Source of the DNA: JALYGJ01 sp036558545
GTDB taxonomy: Bacteria; Chloroflexota; Limnocylindria; Limnocylindrales; CSP1-4
NCBI GenBank assembly: GCA_036558545.1
Contig: DATBFJ010000029.1
Location: 1 to 64,000, forward strand
DNA length: 64,000 bases
Direction of reading: 5' to 3'
The position numbers were made by a program, and so were the translations under genes. Positions 47,682 through 57,435 of this stretch are shown piece by piece. Below the pieces are notes generated by a model. It saw nothing but the letters and a program-made list of their open reading frames with translations, had not been told where the DNA came from and ran no database searches. The number at the start of each line of letters is the position of its first letter. Position 1 is the stretch's first letter.

Positions 47682-50600
47682 TGGGCACGGCGCGCCTCAC
47701 GGCACTGCGGCTCGTGGGCTTCAAGTCATTCGCCGAGAAGACGGTCGTCGAGTTCGGGCCGGGCATCTCCGCAGTCGTCGGCCCGAACGGCAGTGGCAAG
47801 AGCAATCTCGCCGACGCGCTGCGCTGGACGCTGGGTGAACAGGGCCGCACGCTCCGCACGCGCCGCTCCGAGGACGTGATCTTTGCCGGCTCGTCGTCGC
47901 GCCGCGCCATCGGCATGGCCGATGTGACGCTCGTCATCGACAACGGCGACCGACTCCTGCCGGTCGATTACGGCGAATTGGAAATCGGCAGGCGGCTGTA
48001 CCGATCGGGTGAAAGCGAGTACCTGCTGAACCGGCAACGCATCCGGTTGCGCGACCTCGTCGAGCTGCTCGATGCGGGCAATCTTGCCGACAACGCCTTC
48101 CTGTTCATAGGCCAGGGCATGGTCGACCAGGCGTTGGCGCTTAGGCCGGAGGAGCGCCGGCCGTTGTTCGAGGAAGCGGCCGGTGTCCGCCGCCACGAGC
48201 GGCGGCGGCGGCAGGCGGAGCAGGAATTGGCCGAAGCGGAATCGAACATCGAGCGCGTCCGCGACGTGCTCGCCGAGCTGCGGCCGCAAGCACGGCGGCT
48301 GGCCGCACAGGCGGAACAGCTGCAGGCGCGAAGGACGGCCGGTGTGGAGCTTGCCGAAGGACTGCTGGGGGCGGCGCGGGCGCGTTGGCTGTCGTCATCA
48401 CAGGTCGCGGCACAGCAGCACAAGGCGCTCGATCGCGCGCGCGCCGCCGCCGACTCGGCACTGGCTGAGTTGAAGGCCGCGGAGGAACAGGCGAGCACCC
48501 TGTCCGAGGCAATCGCCCGACGGGCCCAGGACGAGCGCACGCAGCGCTCAGAGGTCGATCAGCACCGGCTCGCCCTGACCGAGCTGCGAGTTGCGTTGGC
48601 ACGTGCCGAGTCAGAGATCACATCAACGGCACGCGAACGCGAGCGCCTTGTTGCGGAGGCCACGTCGATCGAGACGCGCCTCGCCGACTCGGCCCGCACC
48701 CTGGCCGAGCCGGTACCGGAGATGGACTCCGCCCTGGATATCGAGCTGGACCTGGTCGAGCGCCAGATCGCGGAGCTCGAGCCGAGCGCGCCGACGAGCG
48801 ACGCCGCGGCACAGCTCCGCGCACGGACGGCTGAGCTTGAGCAGCAAACCCGCCGTCGCGATTCAGTCGCGAGCGCGGAGGCCGGCGCGGCCGCTCGGGC
48901 GGGCGACCTGACTGTCCGGCTCTCCATCGCGGAGGCTGAACGCGAGACGGCCACGGCCGCGGTCAAATCGAAGCAGTCCGCCCTGGCGCAGGCAGAAGAG
49001 GCGGCAGTTGTCGCCCGGCATCGCGTCGACGAAATTGCGGCAGCCCGTTCGAACGCCCACGACCGTATGGCCGGCACGGAAGCAGAGCTGGCGGCGTCTC
49101 GGGCGCGTCTGGCGGCACTGGACGCGGCGATGGCGAGCACGGACGAATCGCTGTCACGTGCCGCCCGAGCGCGTGGCGGAACATTGCTCGCCGAAGGCCT
49201 GGAGGTCGAACCCGACCTTCGCCGTGCCGTCTCGGCCGCCCTGGGCTCCGCCGCGAGCGCTTTCCTGCTCGACGCTGCTTCGGTAACGGCAGTCGCCGAC
49301 CGGCGCGGTGTTGTCGCGCTGCGCGGCATCAGAATGAAAAACGCTCCCGCCGCGCCTGCCGCGGCAGTGGTTGACGCGGCGAAGGAGGCAGGCGGCGGGT
49401 TGCTCAGCGAAGCCATCCGTCGGGATCCACAGGCCGAGGTGTCGAGGCTGCTCGCACGCGTCGTCTGGCTGCCGACACTCCCAGCCGCGCTGGCGATCCG
49501 TGCCCAGCTGCCGCCGGGCTGGCAAGCAGTGACCGTCGCGGGCGAAGTCGTCAATGACCAGGGCATCGTGGTCATCGGTGCCACTGCTTCCGCCCTCGAT
49601 CTCCAGGCCGAACGGTCGGTCGCCGAGCGTGAAGGGACCGAGCTTGAGGCACGCCTGAAAGCCGACCGGTCCGACTTCGATCGGGAGCGAACTGGCGGTG
49701 ACGCTGCGGCCCACGAGGCCCAGAAGGCGGCACGGGTCCTTGAGTCGGCCCGCCAGGATCGGCGCCGCGCAGAGGAGCAGGAGCGAGTCGCGCAGCGCCG
49801 CGCGGAACAGCTGCTTCGCGAGCTCAATTGGGAGCGCAGCCAGGCTGAGCGGTTGAAGGGCGACGTCTCCGCGGCAGATGCCCTGATAACGCAGCTGATG
49901 GGCGAGGTCGACCGACTGCGCGCCGAGGTGGAAGGGCTGGCCAAGAGCGACGGTGCGGCCGATCGGAGCGTGCGCCGGCTTCAGTTGATCGGTCGGCGCG
50001 ATGAATTGCGACGGCGACGGGACGATCGCCTTGCCACCGTCGGTGTCGCTGAGGAAGCTCGGCGACGCGCGGACATTGGTCGGTCGATTGACGAGGCACG
50101 AGCCCGCGATCTCGATGCTGATCTCGAACGCGTTGCGGCGCGTGCCGCCGAGCTCGCGCTCAATCAGACGCGCCTGAGCCGTGAATTGGCCGATGTCGAG
50201 CAGCGTTCGATGGCGGCCACGGCCGTGCTCGACGGTTTGCTGGCTGCCGGATCCGACGAGCGCGAGCGCCTCGTTGCGGCCGAACGAAGCGCCGTAGCAG
50301 CGCGCGAGAAGCTGCGCGAGGCGGAAACGGCCAGCCGTGGCGCAGAGATGCAATCGATGGAGGCTCGTCTCCAGCTCGAACAGACGCGCGAGCAGCTGCT
50401 CGTGGAGCTGGCGACGATAGGCGCCGATGGCATGCGCGTGCTGCGGGACGCTTCAGGGTTAAGCCCACAGGTCAGCGAAGAAGACGAATCAAGCGCAAGC
50501 GACATGGAGGAGCTGCTCGACACGGTGATCTCGCGCTGGTCCTCCGAGGTCTCGGGCGGCGCGTCCGTCGAAAGCCCTTCCCAGGGTCGCCTCGCGTCGT

Positions 50601-51277
50601 TGCGGCGTCGCTTCAATGAGCTTGGCGCCGGCAATCCGTATGCCGTAGAGGAGTACGCCGAAGTACGCGATCGGCTCGAGACGCTTCAGAGCCAGCACTC
50701 CGACATGGAGACCGCGATCGCAAACACGCGCGAGCTGATCGCGTCGCTGTCGACACTCATCAACGAGCAGTTCCGGTCGACGTTCGCCGCTCTCGAGCAC
50801 GCATTTGAGCGTCGTTTTCACGAGCTCTTCGGCGGCGGTGACGCCGAGCTGTCACTGACGATGCCTGAAGACATCTCGGCCACCGGGATCGAGATTCACG
50901 CCAGGCCGCCGGGTAAGAAACGCCAGCCACTGTCGATGCTCTCTGGCGGTGAGCGTGCTCTGACAGCCGTCAGCCTGTTGCTGGCGATGCTCGAAGTTCG
51001 ACCTGTGCCGTTCTGCGTCCTCGACGAGGTTGATGCCGCGCTCGATGAAGCAAACGTGGGCCGTTTCTCGAAGGCGCTCCGCGGGCTGTCCGAACAGACT
51101 CAGTTCATCGTCATCACCCACAACCGCGGGACAATCGAGGGTGCCGACGCTCTTTACGGCGTGACCATCGGCGACGACGCGGTCAGCCGGGTCGTCTCGA
51201 TGCGTCTTCCCGCCGCCACAAACAACGGCCACAAACCGGAAGTGGACAAGCAGCTGCCCGAACAGGCATTGGCTTGA
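47681..51277 (+). CDS. smc: Chromosome partition protein SMC
   Basis: SMC dimers compact and align sister chromosomes. The 1198-residue protein begins with LRLVGFKSFAEKTVVEFGPG and Walker A GPNGSGKSN (34-42). A long coiled coil follows, then a hinge at about 500-650 (DLRRAVSAALGSAASAF, WQAVTVAGEVVNDQGIVV) and a returning coil. The C-terminal head has the ABC signature LSGGERALTAVSLLLAMLE and Walker B FCVLDEVDAALDEANVGRF. ATG 47681 shares a base with the rnc stop. ScpA/ScpB are not in the window. Confidence 0.97.
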   Translation: MGTARLTALRLVGFKSFAEKTVVEFGPGISAVVGPNGSGKSNLADALRWTLGEQGRTLRTRRSEDVIFAGSSSRRAIGMADVTLVIDNGDRLLPVDYGELEIGRRLYRSGESEYLLNRQRIRLRDLVELLDAGNLADNAFLFIGQGMVDQALALRPEERRPLFEEAAGVRRHERRRRQAEQELAEAESNIERVRDVLAELRPQARRLAAQAEQLQARRTAGVELAEGLLGAARARWLSSSQVAAQQHKALDRARAAADSALAELKAAEEQASTLSEAIARRAQDERTQRSEVDQHRLALTELRVALARAESEITSTARERERLVAEATSIETRLADSARTLAEPVPEMDSALDIELDLVERQIAELEPSAPTSDAAAQLRARTAELEQQTRRRDSVASAEAGAAARAGDLTVRLSIAEAERETATAAVKSKQSALAQAEEAAVVARHRVDEIAAARSNAHDRMAGTEAELAASRARLAALDAAMASTDESLSRAARARGGTLLAEGLEVEPDLRRAVSAALGSAASAFLLDAASVTAVADRRGVVALRGIRMKNAPAAPAAAVVDAAKEAGGGLLSEAIRRDPQAEVSRLLARVVWLPTLPAALAIRAQLPPGWQAVTVAGEVVNDQGIVVIGATASALDLQAERSVAEREGTELEARLKADRSDFDRERTGGDAAAHEAQKAARVLESARQDRRRAEEQERVAQRRAEQLLRELNWERSQAERLKGDVSAADALITQLMGEVDRLRAEVEGLAKSDGAADRSVRRLQLIGRRDELRRRRDDRLATVGVAEEARRRADIGRSIDEARARDLDADLERVAARAAELALNQTRLSRELADVEQRSMAATAVLDGLLAAGSDERERLVAAERSAVAAREKLREAETASRGAEMQSMEARLQLEQTREQLLVELATIGADGMRVLRDASGLSPQVSEEDESSASDMEELLDTVISRWSSEVSGGASVESPSQGRLASLRRRFNELGAGNPYAVEEYAEVRDRLETLQSQHSDMETAIANTRELIASLSTLINEQFRSTFAALEHAFERRFHELFGGGDAELSLTMPEDISATGIEIHARPPGKKRQPLSMLSGGERALTAVSLLLAMLEVRPVPFCVLDEVDAALDEANVGRFSKALRGLSEQTQFIVITHNRGTIEGADALYGVTIGDDAVSRVVSMRLPAATNNGHKPEVDKQLPEQALA

Positions 51278-52161
51278 CCGGTTACGAGCAGGGCGTCGCG
51301 AAGACGCGCCAAGGGGTGTTCACGCGCCTGCGCGGTGTTTTCGGGCGGCACATGGACGACGAGGCGTGGGAGGAGGTCGAAGAAGCGCTGATCGCGGCCG
51401 ACATTGGTGCGGGCCTCGCCGCCGAGGTAGTTGAGAGGGCTCGTTCACGGCGTGACATTGACGATGCACAAGCCGCGGTCGAGGCCGAGCTGCTGGCGCT
51501 CTTCGCGCCGCGTGACGCGACGCCATGGCCGCGCATTCCCGCGCCGGACGTGCCCGCCGTCGTGCTGGTCGTGGGTGTAAATGGCACCGGCAAGACCACG
51601 ACCGTGGCCAAGCTGGGCAATCGTTTCGCGACCCGTGGTGCGAAGGTGATCCTGGCGGCTGCAGACACTTTCCGTGCGGCCGCCACGGAACAGCTCGAGA
51701 CGTGGGGCCGGCGCACCGGACTGCCCGTCATTGCCCATGCCGCCGGCGCCGACCCATCTGCGGTGGTCTACGACGCGCTGGACGCCGCGGCGGCCCGCCA
51801 CGCCGATGTCGTGCTCGCCGACACGGCGGGCCGCCTCCATACGAAGACGAACCTCATGGAGGAGCTGGCCAAGATCCGGCGCACGATCGCCAAGCGTCTG
51901 CCCGACGCAACACCGGAGGTTGTCTTCGTTCTGGACGCCACCACCGGCCAGAATGGCCTCGCCCAGGCCAAGGCGTTTCACGAGTCCGCCGGCCTGACGG
52001 GGATCATCCTGACCAAGCTCGACACCACGTCGCGCGGCGGGATCGCCTTTGCCATCGAGGACGCGCTGAAGGTGCCGGTTCTGTTCGTCGGTGTCGGCGA
52101 GAAGATCGACGATCTGCTCGACTTCGATCCGAACGCGTTCGTGGCTGCGCTCTTCGCCTAG
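51274..52161 (+). CDS. ftsY: Signal recognition particle receptor FtsY
   Basis: FtsY receives SRP-ribosome complexes at the membrane. The 295-residue protein has the NG domains: helical N domain (EEVEEALIAADIGAGLAAEVVE), G1 GVNGTGKTTTVAKLG, ADTFRAAATEQLETWG, VLADTAGRLHTKTNLMEEL and ILTKLDTTSRGGIAFAI. The acidic A domain of E. coli FtsY is missing, as in many Gram-positive-type bacteria. The start is TTG 51274 (TTGA overlap with smc). Its stop overlaps the convergent MFS gene by 4 bases. Confidence 0.96.
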   Translation: MTGYEQGVAKTRQGVFTRLRGVFGRHMDDEAWEEVEEALIAADIGAGLAAEVVERARSRRDIDDAQAAVEAELLALFAPRDATPWPRIPAPDVPAVVLVVGVNGTGKTTTVAKLGNRFATRGAKVILAAADTFRAAATEQLETWGRRTGLPVIAHAAGADPSAVVYDALDAAAARHADVVLADTAGRLHTKTNLMEELAKIRRTIAKRLPDATPEVVFVLDATTGQNGLAQAKAFHESAGLTGIILTKLDTTSRGGIAFAIEDALKVPVLFVGVGEKIDDLLDFDPNAFVAALFA

Positions 52162-53471
52162 GCCTCCGGGCTGGTGCCCAGCTGCGCTTCTTCGATCGTG
52201 CGCAGGCGACGAACGGGGGAGAAGTAGACGGCCAGAACGCCCAGGAGACCGACCAAGGGGCCAATGACCAGCGCGGCGCGCAAGCCGAGCGACACGGCGA
52301 TGAAGCCGCCAGCGAGGGTCATGACCAGCTGGGCGAGGAGGACCGCCACGGTGACAGTCGCGGTCACGCGACCGAGGCTCCGGTCGTGGACGATCGCCTG
52401 TCGGATGGACGTGTCGGTGATGTCGTAGGCGGTCATCGCCGGATCCGTTACGAGCTGTTGGCCGACCAGGAACGCCATCGCGACCAGCGGCGCGCCAGCC
52501 GGAGCGAACGGCACAAACAGAAATCCCAGGACGCCGATCAGGATGCCGCCGACTACCACCGATCCGACACCAAAGCGCTTGGTCGTTCGCTCCGTGATGA
52601 GCGCCGCGAACAGCGAGCTCAATCCGCCGAACGCGGCAATGATCCCGATCGCCGCGGCGTCCAGACCCAGCTCGTCGATCGCGAACAGGTACCAGGTGGC
52701 GCTGAAGACGCCCCAGGTCGCGGCGGTGGCCATCGACGCCAGCGTCGTGGCGCGCAGGATCGGGTTGTGCGTGACCAGGCGGAGGCCGGCCACAATCTCG
52801 CGCAGGACCGGCTCACGCTCGGTCCTGCCCGGTGGCGGCGGCTCCTTGACCCGGATCGAGCCGAGGAGGAGGGCGGAGAACACGAAGCTGACCGCATCGA
52901 CGAAGATCGCGATCGGCGCAGTGAGGATCTGGACCAGAAAACCCGCCGAGCCAAACGCCAGGAACTCCGAAACGGAGCTGGAGGCGGCCAATGCCCCGTT
53001 GGCGCGCACGAGATCGCGACGGCGCACGATTGTCGGCAGAAACGCCCGGTCAGCCGCGTCGAAAAAAGTTGTCAGCACGGCCGTCAGCAATGCCACGATC
53101 AGCAGCAACGGCAGGGACAGCCAACCGCCTATCGCGGCCAGCGGGATCAAGCCCAGCAGCAGCGCGCGTCCAAGGTCGGCCCCCACGAGTACCGGTCGGC
53201 GTCGCAGACGGTCGACCCAGGCGCCGGCGACCAGCCCGACGGCCAGGCCCGCGATGAGATCCATGCTGCGGACCATGGCCACGCCGATCGCGTCCGCATT
53301 CAGCGTGACGATCGCGACGAACGGCAGTGCGACCCGGGTGATGAGCGATCCAAAGATCGAGATGGTGGCAGCTGCCCAGACGCGTTGAAACGGCCCGTTG
53401 CGCCACAACGACGGCCCGGGCAGCTCATCGGCCGGTGGCAGGTGCGGATCGGTCAGCGGGTCGTAGGCCAC
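52158..53471 (-). CDS. MFS transporter, enterobactin-exporter-like family
   Basis: The 437-residue protein has about 12 membrane helices and the MFS pattern: a first half with FQRVWAAATISIFGSLITRVALPF, the loop motif GAWVDRLRRRPVLVGADLGRAL and FFDAADRAFLPTIVRR. It resembles the MFS_3 (EntS-like) group of efflux proteins; substrate unknown. GTG 53471 is chosen because TAGTCT lies 8 bases upstream on this strand; an in-frame TTG at 53480 would overlap the -10. It is inserted between ftsY and ffh on the opposite strand. Confidence 0.88.
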   Translation of the reverse strand: MAYDPLTDPHLPPADELPGPSLWRNGPFQRVWAAATISIFGSLITRVALPFVAIVTLNADAIGVAMVRSMDLIAGLAVGLVAGAWVDRLRRRPVLVGADLGRALLLGLIPLAAIGGWLSLPLLLIVALLTAVLTTFFDAADRAFLPTIVRRRDLVRANGALAASSSVSEFLAFGSAGFLVQILTAPIAIFVDAVSFVFSALLLGSIRVKEPPPPGRTEREPVLREIVAGLRLVTHNPILRATTLASMATAATWGVFSATWYLFAIDELGLDAAAIGIIAAFGGLSSLFAALITERTTKRFGVGSVVVGGILIGVLGFLFVPFAPAGAPLVAMAFLVGQQLVTDPAMTAYDITDTSIRQAIVHDRSLGRVTATVTVAVLLAQLVMTLAGGFIAVSLGLRAALVIGPLVGLLGVLAVYFSPVRRLRTIEEAQLGTSPEA

Positions 53472-53479
53472 GGCGGGCA

Positions 53480-53506
53480 AGACTAGGCGAACCGGTAGAC
53501 TTGCAA
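53480..53506. promoter_or_regulatory. Overlapping divergent promoters of the MFS gene and ffh
   Basis: On the - strand TTGCAA (53506-53501), a 15-base spacer and TAGTCT (53485-53480) end 8 bases before the MFS GTG. On the + strand TAGACT (53496-53501) ends 10 bases before the ffh GTG. The core elements interleave, so the two polymerases would exclude each other. Confidence 0.55.
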
Positions 53507-53511
53507 CTCCC

Positions 53512-54849
53512 GTGTTTGACGATCTTTCCGAACGACTGCGTGGCGTCCTCGGCCGCCTTGGCGGTCGCGGTCGAATCACCGAAGCCGACGTTGACGCCGC
53601 AATGCGCGAGGTTCGCCTTGCCCTGCTCGAGGCTGACGTCAACTTCCGTGTGGTCAAGGACTTCGTTGCGCGGGTGCGCGAGCGGGCGGTCGGGCAGGAG
53701 GTCCTCGAGAGCGTCAATGCCGGCCAGATGGTCATCAAGATCGTCCACGAGGAGCTCACCGCGATCCTTGGCGCCGGCGATCGTACGTTCCATCTGAGCG
53801 GGTCACCGGCTGTCGTGATGCTCGTAGGCCTGCAGGGCTCAGGTAAGACGACTGCCTCCGCAAAGCTCGCGCGCTACATCACCAAGCAGGGCCGGCGGCC
53901 AATGATGGTCGCGGCGGACATCTACCGGCCGGCGGCGATTGACCAGCTCCAGACGCTGGGCAAGCAGATCGATATCCCGGTGTTCAGGGCAGCGAACGGA
54001 ACCAGCGTGCCGGACATCGCTCGCGGCGCGCTGGACGCGGCAAAGTCCCAGGCGCGCGACGTCGTGATCCTGGACACGGCCGGCCGCACCTCGATCGACG
54101 AGCAGATGCTCGAGGAAATCAGGGTTTTGGGCAAGCAGATGCAGCCGGCCGAGACGCTTCTGGTGGTCGACGCGATGGTCGGCCAGGAGTCGGTCGCAGT
54201 CGCCCAGGCATTCGTCGAGGTCGCGCCGGTGACGGGCATCGTCCTGACCAAGATCGACGGCGACGCGCGCGGCGGAGCTGCTCTCTCGATAAGTGCCGTG
54301 ACCGGCTTGCCCGTCAAGTTCATGGGCACGGGCGAGCGGACCGACGCGCTCGAGGTGTTCCACCCCGATCGTCTCGCGGGCCGCATCCTGGGCATGGGCG
54401 ACGTGCTGTCGCTCGTGGAACGGGCGCAGGAGAACATCGACCAGAAGGAGGCCGAGGAGCTTGCGCTCAAGATGCAGCGCAACGCCTTCACGCTCGAGGA
54501 CTTCCTTTCACAGATGCAGCAGCTCAAGAAGATGGGCCCGATCGGCGGGCTGCTCGAGATGATCCCTGGATTCGGCGGGTCCGCGGCCAAGGAAGCGCAG
54601 CGCGCCGTGGACAGCGGCGAGCTGAAGCGGGTCGAGGCAATCATCCAGTCGATGACCCTCGCCGAACGGCGCGATCCGGACATCCTGACCGCAAGCCGGC
54701 GACGCCGGATCGCGCGCGGCTCGGGTACGTCACTCCAGGACGTGAACCGTCTGATCAAGCAGTTCGGCGAGATGCGCAAGCTGATGAAACAGCTCAGCGG
54801 ACCGGGTGGGAGCCGCCGGGCAATGTCGCTGCTTGGCGGTCGGCGCTAG
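53512..54849 (+). CDS. ffh: Signal recognition particle protein Ffh
   Basis: Ffh binds 4.5S RNA and signal peptides. The 445-residue protein has N domain (LGGRGRITEADVDAAMREV, LALLEADVNF), G1 GLQGSGKTTASAKLARY, AADIYRPAAIDQL, VILDTAGR, TKIDGDARGGAALS, and the methionine-rich M domain. The M domain is visible as DFLSQMQQLKKMGPIGGLLEMIPG split across about 328-351, and IIQSMTLAERRDP. GTG 53512 has a promoter 10 bases upstream and no SD. It ends 32 bases before the DUF3352-like gene. Confidence 0.97.
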   Translation: MFDDLSERLRGVLGRLGGRGRITEADVDAAMREVRLALLEADVNFRVVKDFVARVRERAVGQEVLESVNAGQMVIKIVHEELTAILGAGDRTFHLSGSPAVVMLVGLQGSGKTTASAKLARYITKQGRRPMMVAADIYRPAAIDQLQTLGKQIDIPVFRAANGTSVPDIARGALDAAKSQARDVVILDTAGRTSIDEQMLEEIRVLGKQMQPAETLLVVDAMVGQESVAVAQAFVEVAPVTGIVLTKIDGDARGGAALSISAVTGLPVKFMGTGERTDALEVFHPDRLAGRILGMGDVLSLVERAQENIDQKEAEELALKMQRNAFTLEDFLSQMQQLKKMGPIGGLLEMIPGFGGSAAKEAQRAVDSGELKRVEAIIQSMTLAERRDPDILTASRRRRIARGSGTSLQDVNRLIKQFGEMRKLMKQLSGPGGSRRAMSLLGGRR

Positions 54850-54920
54850 GAAACAAGGGCGTTCGACAAAGCGTCAGGGTCATGGGAGCATGGCCAAACA
54901 ACTCTTGGGAGCTCTATTCG

Positions 54921-56864
54921 ATGACCGTCACCGGTGATGGTGCGGGCGACGAGCAGTCACGCGTCGACCGACAACCACCAGCTTTTCCGCAAGTAGCCAA
55001 TTCGCAATCTGACCAGAGCACGGCCGGCACTCCCGGCCTGTTTTCGCCCGCCGCGCCCGTGGCGGCCGAGACCTCCGCCATTCAGAGGAGTGCAATTGCT
55101 CCTCCGTCCCAGAACGGCAACCGCGGCGGCAGCCGCTTGCGCTGGATCGTCGCCGGCCTGGCGACCATCCTCGTCGTCGCCGCGCTCGGCGGAGTCCTGT
55201 TCCTCGCTGCGCCACGCGCGGGCGCCGCTTCTGCGACCGCGCACTACGTGCCCGCGGATACGGGCATGTACGCCGAGGTCAACCTGAGCCTGCCGGGTGA
55301 CCAGCACGACAACATGGCTGCGTTCATGAGCCACTTCCCCGGCTTTGCCGATCAGGCGGCGTTCCAGCAGAAGCTCGACGAGACGCTGAACACGGTGCTG
55401 ACCAGCAGATCCAACGGTGCGCTTGACTGGAATAACGACGTCAAGCCGTGGTTCGGCGGCCAGATCGCCGTCTTTGGCGACCCGAGTCCGGTTTCAGCCG
55501 AACCCGTCGTTGGCACGGCGCCTCAGGCTCAGACGCAGCCAGAGGTCGTGCTCGCCTTCACGGTCAGCGATGAGTCGAAGCTTCAGTCGGTGATCGACTC
55601 GAAGTCGGGCAGCTCGCAGGTTTCTACGGAGACCTACCAGGGTCAGCAAATCGACACGATCGCCCAGCCTGCCGGAATGTCACGGGCCGTCTCGTACGTC
55701 GTGACAGACGACGCCCTCCTTGCCTCGCCGAACGTCGACCTCCTGAAGCAGGCGCTCGACGTCAAGGCCGGATCGAAGCCCGCTCTCGCCGACGACAGTT
55801 TCTTCACCCAGCAGCTCGCGGCGCTTCATGCCGACCGTATTGGCACGTTCTATCTCGATGCGGGCAAGGCGGTGGCCGCTATGCCGCAGCCGTCCGATTC
55901 GCCGTTGTCTGCCAATTGCATGCAGCTCACGCAGGCGATGGCGAGCGTCAAATACGTCGGCGAGCTCCGAGCCGAAAGTGATCATCTGGCATTCAACATG
56001 CGCGCCCAGACACCGACTGGCGCGAATGTTCCGCCGGCACCGCAGAACAAGACGACAACTCTCGCCCAGGCGATGCCAAACGACACGATGGTCTACCTCG
56101 AGATGCGCAATGCCGGCGCCAACCTTGGTTGGATGATCAAGAACCTGTTGGCCTGCTCGGCGACCCAGTCGGGCGCCAACGGCGCGGTGCCCAGCGGCCT
56201 GGACATTCTTGGCGGCGGCAACGCTGACCAGCTCTTCGAACAGTTCCTCGGCGCCAAGCCGGAGGATTACTTCAACTTCCTTGACGACGTTGCGCTGGGC
56301 GTGACCTACGCGAACGACAAGGTCGGCGGCGGAATCGTCGCCACCGTTGACGACCAGGCCGTGGCGACCCAACGCGTGGACAAGCTCCTGGCATTGCTCC
56401 AGATGGCCGGACAGTTCGGTGGCGCCCAAAGCGGCACCCAGATTGCGACCCAGTCCGCGGATCACAATGGCGTCAAGGTCACTACTGTCACCGTCACTGG
56501 GGTCGGAACACCGGACGCAGGCGCGCCGCCCGTCAGCTTCCAGGTTGCCACCGCGAACAATCGCCTCTACCTGGGTCTCAATGACTTCGTCACTGGCGCG
56601 CTCGATCGCCAGGCCAACGACTCGCTTTCCTCCAGCGCCCGCTACCAGAAGGCGATTTCGGCGGCGCCGGCCGATAATGCGGGCATCCTGTACGTCGACG
56701 TCGCCGGCGCGCTGGCTGCCTATGAAGACGAGCTCCCGGCAGAGACGAGGCAGGATTTCGAGACGAACAAGAAGCCGTTCCTCGATCCGCTGAGCAGCTT
56801 CAGTCTTGTCAGCCATATCGACAACGGCATGGTGGTTACCAACGGCTTTCTTTACGTCGAGTAA
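54921..56864 (+). CDS. DUF3352-type single-span membrane protein, unknown function
   Basis: The protein has a disordered N-terminal cytoplasmic part (about 70 residues rich in Ser, Pro, Gln), one membrane helix (about 74-97, WIVAGLATILVVAALGGVLF) and a large extracellular region of about 540 residues. The latter opens with YVPADTGMYAEVNLSLPGDQ, a pattern I associate with DUF3352 proteins. It holds repeated beta-rich units (DVKPWFGGQIAVFGD, ALGVTYANDKVGGGIVATVDD). No catalytic motif is seen. ATG 54921 has GGGAG 10 bases upstream; ATG 54882 would add 13 residues. Confidence 0.78.
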   Translation: MTVTGDGAGDEQSRVDRQPPAFPQVANSQSDQSTAGTPGLFSPAAPVAAETSAIQRSAIAPPSQNGNRGGSRLRWIVAGLATILVVAALGGVLFLAAPRAGAASATAHYVPADTGMYAEVNLSLPGDQHDNMAAFMSHFPGFADQAAFQQKLDETLNTVLTSRSNGALDWNNDVKPWFGGQIAVFGDPSPVSAEPVVGTAPQAQTQPEVVLAFTVSDESKLQSVIDSKSGSSQVSTETYQGQQIDTIAQPAGMSRAVSYVVTDDALLASPNVDLLKQALDVKAGSKPALADDSFFTQQLAALHADRIGTFYLDAGKAVAAMPQPSDSPLSANCMQLTQAMASVKYVGELRAESDHLAFNMRAQTPTGANVPPAPQNKTTTLAQAMPNDTMVYLEMRNAGANLGWMIKNLLACSATQSGANGAVPSGLDILGGGNADQLFEQFLGAKPEDYFNFLDDVALGVTYANDKVGGGIVATVDDQAVATQRVDKLLALLQMAGQFGGAQSGTQIATQSADHNGVKVTTVTVTGVGTPDAGAPPVSFQVATANNRLYLGLNDFVTGALDRQANDSLSSSARYQKAISAAPADNAGILYVDVAGALAAYEDELPAETRQDFETNKKPFLDPLSSFSLVSHIDNGMVVTNGFLYVE

Positions 56865-56902
56865 CCTTTGCCCCGACTTTCCCAGGGAGGCTTTCTGAAT
56901 CA

Positions 56903-57178
56903 GTGGCAGTAAAAATCCGTTTGACGCGCGTGGGGGCGACGAAGCAACCGACTTACCGCTTCGTCGTATCCGACAGCCGCAACGCCCGCGACGGCCGGTC
57001 GCTCGACACGCTGGGTCACTACAACCCGCGCACAGATCCGGTCGAGATCAAGGTCGACGAGGCCAAGGCCAGGGAATGGATGAGCAAGGGTGCTCAGCCG
57101 TCCGATACCGTTGCGCGCCTCTTCCGCCAGGTTGGCGTCCTGCCTGAGCAGGCGAAGACAGCGGCGAAGGCTAAGTAG
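56903..57178 (+). CDS. rpsP: 30S ribosomal protein bS16
   Basis: The 91-residue protein starts AVKIRLTRVGATKQPTYRFV and has VSDSRNARDGRSLDTLGHYNP and AREWMSKGAQPSDTVARLF, the standard bS16 core. The start is GTG 56903 with AGGGAGG about 15 bases upstream, a rather long spacing. It opens the rpsP-khpA-rimM-trmD operon. Confidence 0.96.
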   Translation: MAVKIRLTRVGATKQPTYRFVVSDSRNARDGRSLDTLGHYNPRTDPVEIKVDEAKAREWMSKGAQPSDTVARLFRQVGVLPEQAKTAAKAK

Positions 57179-57182
57179 CACG

Positions 57183-57416
57183 ATGTCAGCAGAGTCGCTC
57201 GTTGAATACGTCGCGCGTTCGCTCGTCGACAACCCGGACGACGTCACCGTCAAGACCATCGACGACCAGGATGGTCGCGTGATCGAGCTCCACGTCGCTG
57301 AAGACGACATGGGCAAGGTCATCGGCCGCAACGGCAGCGTGGCCAAGGCGCTGCGCACGTTGCTCAAGGTCGTCGCGGCGCGCGAAGGGGAGTCGGTCTC
57401 ACTCGAGATCGTCTGA
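57183..57416 (+). CDS. khpA: KH-domain RNA-binding protein KhpA (YlqC)
   Basis: KhpA is a small single-KH RNA-binding protein, paired with KhpB (not here) in Gram-positive bacteria. The 77-residue protein has LVEYVARSLVDNPDDVTV and the KH signature VIGRNGSVAKALRTLLKVVAA (GxxG as GRNG). ATG 57183 lies 4 bases after the rpsP stop. Its place between rpsP and rimM is the standard one. Confidence 0.94.
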   Translation: MSAESLVEYVARSLVDNPDDVTVKTIDDQDGRVIELHVAEDDMGKVIGRNGSVAKALRTLLKVVAAREGESVSLEIV

Positions 57417-57435
57417 GCGCGCTGAGAGCGCCGCG

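Noticed and set aside
51525..53486. 653-codon + strand frame over ftsY and the MFS gene
   Set aside because: A high-GC antisense/shifted shadow, extremely Arg/Gln/Asp-rich, while both overlapped genes are clear families.
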